From an uncultured Collinsella sp. (GTDB taxonomy: Bacteria; Actinomycetota; Coriobacteriia; Coriobacteriales; Coriobacteriaceae), in the NCBI GenBank assembly GCA_900542325.1, contig UQMY01000002.1:30858-94857 (forward strand): a stretch of DNA of 64,000 nt. The letters are read 5' to 3'. Below, in pieces: positions 60,033 to 64,000 of the stretch (its first letter is position 1; the number at the start of each line of letters is the position of its first letter). A model generated the notes under the pieces. It saw only the letters and a list, made by a program, of their open reading frames with translations. It was not told where the DNA came from and searched no databases. Made by a program: the position numbers and the translations under genes.

Positions 60033-62801
60033 TCACAGCAGCTCGCCGTGGCGGGCAATGTAGCGGCGCTTTGCCAGCTGGGTGAGCGCGATGTAGGCGG
60101 TAACGATGCCGATGAGCAGAGCGAAGAAGATTGGCGGCAGCGGCATGAGACCCAGCGCATCGGCGATGGGGCTTGCCGGCAGCCAGGTGACGAGCGCCAG
60201 GCCCAGCACGGTGAGGGCGCACAGTGCCGGTGCGGCATGGTCGCGCGGGCTCGGCAGGCGCGGGGAGCGCAGCATGTGGACCACGAGCGTCTGCGACCAC
60301 ATGGACTCGACAAACCAACCGCTCTGGAAGAGCGCCGTAAAGGCCGCCATGCCTGCGACGTCGCCTATAGCGGCAAGCTCTGCCCAGCTTGCGCCCACGG
60401 CGGCGGGGCACACCACAAAGAAGAGCGCGGCGAAAGTCGCGATATCAAACAGTGAGCTCACGGGGCCCAGCTCGAGCATAAAGCCCTTGATGGACGCGGC
60501 GTCCCAAGCACGCGGACGGGCAGTCCAGGCGTCGTCGACGGTGTCCCACGGCAGCGCGATGCACACGATCTCGTAGACCAGCGACAGCAGCACCAACTGC
60601 AGAGCGCTCATGGGCAAGAATGGCAAGAACAGGCTCGCGACGGTCACGGATAGCACGTTGCCAAAGTTGGAGCTCACCGTGGTCTTGAGGTACTTGAGCA
60701 GGTTGCCGTAGGTGCGGCGGCCTTCGATGATGCCGCGCTCGAGCACGCCCAGGTCTTTCTGGAGCAAGATGATATCGGCGGATTCCTTGGCGATGTCGAC
60801 GGCCGAATCGACCGAGATGCCGCAGTCGCTCGCACGCATGGCGGCGGCGTCGTTGATGCCGTCGCCCATAAAGCCCACGGTGTGGTCGAGCAGCTCACGC
60901 ATGACGCGCACCAGACGCGCCTTCTGCAGCGGCGAGAGCTTGGCGAAGAGGTGGGTGTTCTCGGCGCGTTCGGCAAGCTCGGCGTCGTCGAGCGCATCGA
61001 TCTCGGAGCCGAGCAAGACGTTGCTCGCGTCGATGCCGATCTGCTCGCAAACGGTGGCGGCGACACGGTCGTTGTCGCCGGTCAGAACCTTGACCGCCAC
61101 GCCCTTGGCTTCGAGGGTAGCGACGGCGCCCGCGGCACTTGCTTTGGGCGGATCGAGGAAGGCCAAAAAGCCCATCAGCACCATGTCGCACTCGTCAGCG
61201 ATGCCAAACTCGCCCACGCAGCGCGGATTGGTCTTCTGCGCCACGGCAATCACGCGCAGGCCCTCGGCGTTGAGCCCGGCGACCTGCTTGCGAATCTGGG
61301 CGAGCTTATCTTCGGTGAACGGCTGGGCGGTGCCGTCGACCTCGACAAAGGAGCAGATCTCGAGCATTTCTTCGGCAGCCCCCTTGGTGACCATCTGGGT
61401 TTTGCCCTGGGCGTCGGCGACAACTACGCTCAGGCGACGGCGCGAGAAATCGAAGGGCACCTCGTCCACCTTGGTATAGCGGTCGCGCAGGCTCTGGCCC
61501 AGCATAGAATCGGGTACGACGGTCGAGGGCGTCACATCGGCACGGTCGATGACGGCCAGGTCGATAAGGTTTTTGAGGCCGGTCTGGAAGAAGCTGTTCA
61601 AAAACGCATGGCGCAGCACGCGCGCATCCTCGTTGCCGTCGGTGTTGAGGTAGCGCTCGAGCACGATGCGGTCTTCGGTGAGGGTGCCGGTCTTGTCGCA
61701 GCACAGGACGTCCATCGCGCCGAGGTTTTGGATCGCCGGCAGCTCCTTGACGATAACCTGGCGGCGGGCGAGGTCCTTGGCGCCCTGCGACAGGCTCGTG
61801 GCCACGATGACGGGAAGCATCTGCGGCGTGATGCCCACGGCCACGCTCGTGGCGAACAGCAGCGCATCGATGACGTTGCCCTTGGTGGCGGCGTTGATGG
61901 CAAAGACCGCCGGCGCCATAACGAGCATGAGGCGCACGAGCAGCATGGAGACGCTCGAGACGCCGCGGTCAAACGCGCTCTTCTCACCTCGCCCGTTGAG
62001 CATCTTGGCGATGCCGCCCAGGTAGGTGTCCGAGCCGGTGGCAACGACAAGCGCCATGGCGGTGCCGTTTTGCACGGAGGTGCCGGTAAAGACGATGTTC
62101 TTGCAGGCAGAGAGTGGTAGCGCGGAGCCGTCGGCACCCTCGACGACGGTGATGGCAGCGGTCTTCTCGACGGCCTCGCTCTCGCCGGTGAGTGCGGACT
62201 CGATCACAAACAGGTCGCGCGCGGTGATGATGCGGGCATCTGCCGGCACCATGTCGCCGGCAGAGAGGCGGATTACATCGCCGGGGACGAGCTCGTCGAA
62301 GGGGATCTCGACGCGCTCGCCGTCGCGCAGGGCACAGCAGGTGTTGGAGACCAGGTCCTTAAGGGCCTCGGCCGCATTGCCGCTGCGGGCTTCCTGGATA
62401 AACTTCATGCCGCCCGATACCAGCAGCATGATGCCGATGACGATGACCGTGGAGGGGTCACGCTGCAGCTCGGGCACGGCGAGCACGTCGATGTAGAGCG
62501 AGACCAGTGCGAGGGCGGCGAGGATGCCAGCGAAGGGATCGACGAACGCGTCGGCGATGCGGCGGGCGAGCGTCTTGGTCGGCGCCTCGATGGTGTTGGG
62601 GCCGACCGCGCTCAGGCGCTCGGCGGCGTGCTCGGCGATGAGCCCGTCGGCTGTGGCGTCGAGCAGCACGAGGGCGTCCTCGGCGCTATGGGTGGCGGCG
62701 AATATGGTGTTCTTGGACATGCCGGTGTGAGCGGCGGGGCGCGCCGTGCGGCGGCGCTTGGAGATAGCTTCGAGTACCGTGGCGGTTTTGAGCATCAGCA
62801 T
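60033..62801 (-). CDS. mgtA: Magnesium-importing P-type ATPase, MgtA/MgtB type
   Basis: This 922-residue P3B-type ATPase has the TGES motif (SALTGESEAV), phosphorylated D369 (CCDKTGTLTEDR), the family segment EVPFDFSRRRLSVVV, the hinge GDGINDAAAMRASDCGISVD and about ten transmembrane helices, four of them at the C-terminus. It imports Mg2+ at low external concentration. AAGGAGG lies 5 bases before ATG 62801. It adds to the magnesium-type genes at 19.9 and 25-28 kb but has its own promoter region. No obvious leader structure was seen directly upstream. Confidence 0.93.
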   Translation of the reverse strand: MLMLKTATVLEAISKRRRTARPAAHTGMSKNTIFAATHSAEDALVLLDATADGLIAEHAAERLSAVGPNTIEAPTKTLARRIADAFVDPFAGILAALALVSLYIDVLAVPELQRDPSTVIVIGIMLLVSGGMKFIQEARSGNAAEALKDLVSNTCCALRDGERVEIPFDELVPGDVIRLSAGDMVPADARIITARDLFVIESALTGESEAVEKTAAITVVEGADGSALPLSACKNIVFTGTSVQNGTAMALVVATGSDTYLGGIAKMLNGRGEKSAFDRGVSSVSMLLVRLMLVMAPAVFAINAATKGNVIDALLFATSVAVGITPQMLPVIVATSLSQGAKDLARRQVIVKELPAIQNLGAMDVLCCDKTGTLTEDRIVLERYLNTDGNEDARVLRHAFLNSFFQTGLKNLIDLAVIDRADVTPSTVVPDSMLGQSLRDRYTKVDEVPFDFSRRRLSVVVADAQGKTQMVTKGAAEEMLEICSFVEVDGTAQPFTEDKLAQIRKQVAGLNAEGLRVIAVAQKTNPRCVGEFGIADECDMVLMGFLAFLDPPKASAAGAVATLEAKGVAVKVLTGDNDRVAATVCEQIGIDASNVLLGSEIDALDDAELAERAENTHLFAKLSPLQKARLVRVMRELLDHTVGFMGDGINDAAAMRASDCGISVDSAVDIAKESADIILLQKDLGVLERGIIEGRRTYGNLLKYLKTTVSSNFGNVLSVTVASLFLPFLPMSALQLVLLSLVYEIVCIALPWDTVDDAWTARPRAWDAASIKGFMLELGPVSSLFDIATFAALFFVVCPAAVGASWAELAAIGDVAGMAAFTALFQSGWFVESMWSQTLVVHMLRSPRLPSPRDHAAPALCALTVLGLALVTWLPASPIADALGLMPLPPIFFALLIGIVTAYIALTQLAKRRYIARHGELL

Positions 62802-62883
62802 AGGGTCCTCCTTGTTGAAGGGAGTTAGCGTACGTGTCGTATGTGCTTCAAAAAACCTAGATGTCGCTCACGTCATGCTTTCG

Positions 62884-62919
62884 AACCACCACAAAGGGAC
62901 AGGCACCTTTGTGGTGGTT
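62884..62919. repeat. AACCACCACAAAGG hairpin, reversed copy
   Basis: AACCACCACAAAGG and CCTTTGTGGTGGTT flank GACAGGCA, the complement of the spacer found at 41205. The 435-base gap 62802-63236 otherwise holds no gene that can be supported. Confidence 0.75.
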
Positions 62920-63236
62920 TTGACGATCGGCTGTTGGCGCTTATGCGTGCGCGGAATCCTCGCGGCGTGCCGAGGGCGACATGCAGGTTTTTCGACTATG
63001 ACTGCCTTCCATGGCACACCTCCTTAAGGCCGGGCGCGGCGCGCTTTGGGTATCTCGTACCCGTTACAATCCGCCCGTATTCTTGATGAGGGGGTTTGCC
63101 GTGTCAACCCCAATGTTTGGAAAACCATTGCCCCTGACAAAGCCTTTACAGAATGCCGAGGCCCCAAAGCGCGCCCGCAACGCGCCCTGCCTGCGCTAAA
63201 CTGGAAGGCACGTACGCGATTACGAGAGGAGCCCGC

Positions 63237-63917
63237 ATGGAGGCTTACAAGCAAGAGTTCATCAAGTTCATGGTTGAGTCCGACGTTCTTAAATTCGGCA
63301 GCTTTACGCTCAAGAGCGGCCGTCAGTCCCCGTTCTTTATGAACGCCGGCGCCTATGTGACGGGCTATCAGCTCAAGAAGCTGGGCGAGTATTACGCCCA
63401 GGCCATCCACGATAACTTTGGCGACGACTTTGACGTGCTGTTTGGACCGGCCTACAAGGGTATTCCGCTGGCCGTCGTGACCGCAATTGCCTACCACGAG
63501 CTGTACGGCAAGGAGGTCAAGTACTGCTGCGATCGCAAGGAGGCCAAGGACCACGGCGCCGACAAGGGCAACCTGCTGGGCTACGAGCCCCAGGACGGCG
63601 ACCGCGTGGTCATGGTCGAGGACGTCACCACCAGCGGTAAGTCCATCGACGAGACCTATCCCAAGGTCAAGGCTGCTGCCGATGTCGAGATCAAGGGCCT
63701 GATTGTGTCCCTCAACCGCATGGAGGTCGGCAAGGGTGGCGTGACCACCGCGCAGAAGGAGATCGAGGTCAAGTACGGTTTCCCCGTCGCGAGCATCGTC
63801 TCCATGGCCGAGGTCGTCGAGACCCTCTACAACCACGAGATCGACGGCAAAGTCGTCATCGACGACGAGCTCAAGACCGCTATCGACGCCTACTACGAGC
63901 AGTACGGAGCTCGTTAG
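63237..63917 (+). CDS. pyrE: Orotate phosphoribosyltransferase
   Basis: This 226-residue enzyme joins orotate and PRPP to give orotidine 5-phosphate in pyrimidine synthesis. It has the family segments FTLKSGRQSPFFMNAG and FGPAYKGIPLA and the PRPP motif VVMVEDVTTSGKS. ATG 63237 has GAGAGGA upstream; the frame from 63153 adds residues without family support. It is alone in this window; no pyrF, pyrK or pyrD is adjacent upstream. Confidence 0.95.
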   Translation: MEAYKQEFIKFMVESDVLKFGSFTLKSGRQSPFFMNAGAYVTGYQLKKLGEYYAQAIHDNFGDDFDVLFGPAYKGIPLAVVTAIAYHELYGKEVKYCCDRKEAKDHGADKGNLLGYEPQDGDRVVMVEDVTTSGKSIDETYPKVKAAADVEIKGLIVSLNRMEVGKGGVTTAQKEIEVKYGFPVASIVSMAEVVETLYNHEIDGKVVIDDELKTAIDAYYEQYGAR

Positions 63918-63945
63918 TTACGGCGTTTTACCAAACGCCGTAACT
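63916..63945. terminator. Hairpin overlapping the pyrE stop
   Basis: AGTTACGGCGTTT and AAACGCCGTAACT form a perfect 13-bp stem with a four-base loop. It overlaps the last bases of pyrE and of the facing gene. Confidence 0.78.
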
Positions 63946-64000
63946 GCTCGACGCTGCAAACCCGCCAGAGCGGCAATCTGCCTTTCAACTTCGGCGGCAT
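63918..64000 (-). CDS. C-terminal end of a leftward gene, cut by the window edge
   Basis: On the minus strand one frame reads AAEVERQIAALAGLQRRA, then VTAFGKTP and a TAA at 63918-63920. The composition is typical of a real C-terminus. Its stop lies one base from the pyrE stop. The protein cannot be identified from 26 residues. Confidence 0.4.
   Translation of the reverse strand, partial: AAEVERQIAALAGLQRRAVTAFGKTP

Noticed and set aside
60882..62120. 412-codon open frame opposite the P-type ATPase gene
   Set aside because: It has no recognisable domain and is in a frame expected to stay open opposite a GC-rich gene.
63011..63199. 62-codon frame upstream of pyrE
   Set aside because: No ribosome site and no family resemblance; it occupies the likely pyrE promoter region.

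Overview
The window looks like a chromosomal segment of a high-GC, strictly anaerobic, fermentative actinobacterium of the class Coriobacteriia, most probably Collinsella. This placement is an inference from base composition, the membrane-bound [NiFe] hydrogenase in a sugar-fermenting gene setting, the NRAMP-like magnesium-type transporter, and the style of the intergenic repeats. No rRNA, tRNA, CRISPR array, prophage or intact insertion sequence was seen.

Layout. 0-1 kb: A/G-rich direct repeats and an orphan double helix-turn-helix protein. 0.9-6.7 kb: an energy-converting (Ech-type, group 4) [NiFe] hydrogenase operon in which the antiporter-like and NuoH-like membrane subunits are one 960-residue polypeptide. 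6.7-7.35 kb: three related 152-160 bp palindromic elements. 7.4-16.3 kb: a NarL-type two-component system divergent from an ABC-2 exporter operon, then a MacB/FtsX-type ABC pair. 16.5-24.9 kb: a DUF362 iron-sulfur protein, a small hydrolase, hemolysin-III and CNNM/CorC-type membrane proteins, a protein resembling the N-terminal domain of cyanophycin synthetase, YtxH and PRC-barrel-like proteins, and a NodB-fold protein that has lost its metal ligands. 25-28.4 kb: a probable metal-homeostasis operon (MgtE cytosolic domains on an unfamiliar membrane domain, plus an NRAMP-like transporter without DPGN) behind a structured 5' leader. 28.9-33.3 kb: a cell-wall-type O-acyltransferase, and ribokinase with nucleoside hydrolase. 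33.5-39.6 kb: a LacI regulator and a sugar operon (fucose/arabinose-isomerase-like protein, split transketolase, FGGY kinase). 39.8-42.8 kb: luxS, a DUF4867 protein and a 6-phospho-beta-glucosidase. 43.1-47.2 kb: a three-gene signalling operon with one degenerate and one apparently active sensor kinase. 47.3-51.6 kb: a leftward cassette of three zinc-ribbon proteins, one with an SPFH domain, plus a lipoprotein, recalling Bacillus YdjG/YdjI. 52-58.6 kb: carbohydrate genes (DUF1593 hydrolase, esterase, PTS EIIBC, DUF4038 glycosidase) with GTTTAC/GTAAAC operator words like those of the 33-35 kb operon. 58.7-64 kb: a glycosidase remnant, a ROK protein, an MgtA-type P-type ATPase, pyrE and the edge of a leftward gene.

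How it fits together. The hydrogenase would link reduced ferredoxin to H2 and ion pumping, while the isomerase/transketolase, nucleoside/ribose, GH1, PTS and DUF4038 genes feed sugars into glycolysis and the pentose phosphate route. The repeated operator word suggests that the LacI protein, or a close relative, co-ordinates two loci 21 kb apart. Magnesium handling is over-represented (CNNM/CorC-type, MgtE-like, NRAMP-like, MgtA). The intergenic spaces are crowded with several families of palindromic repeats, which are the most conspicuous structure the genes do not explain.
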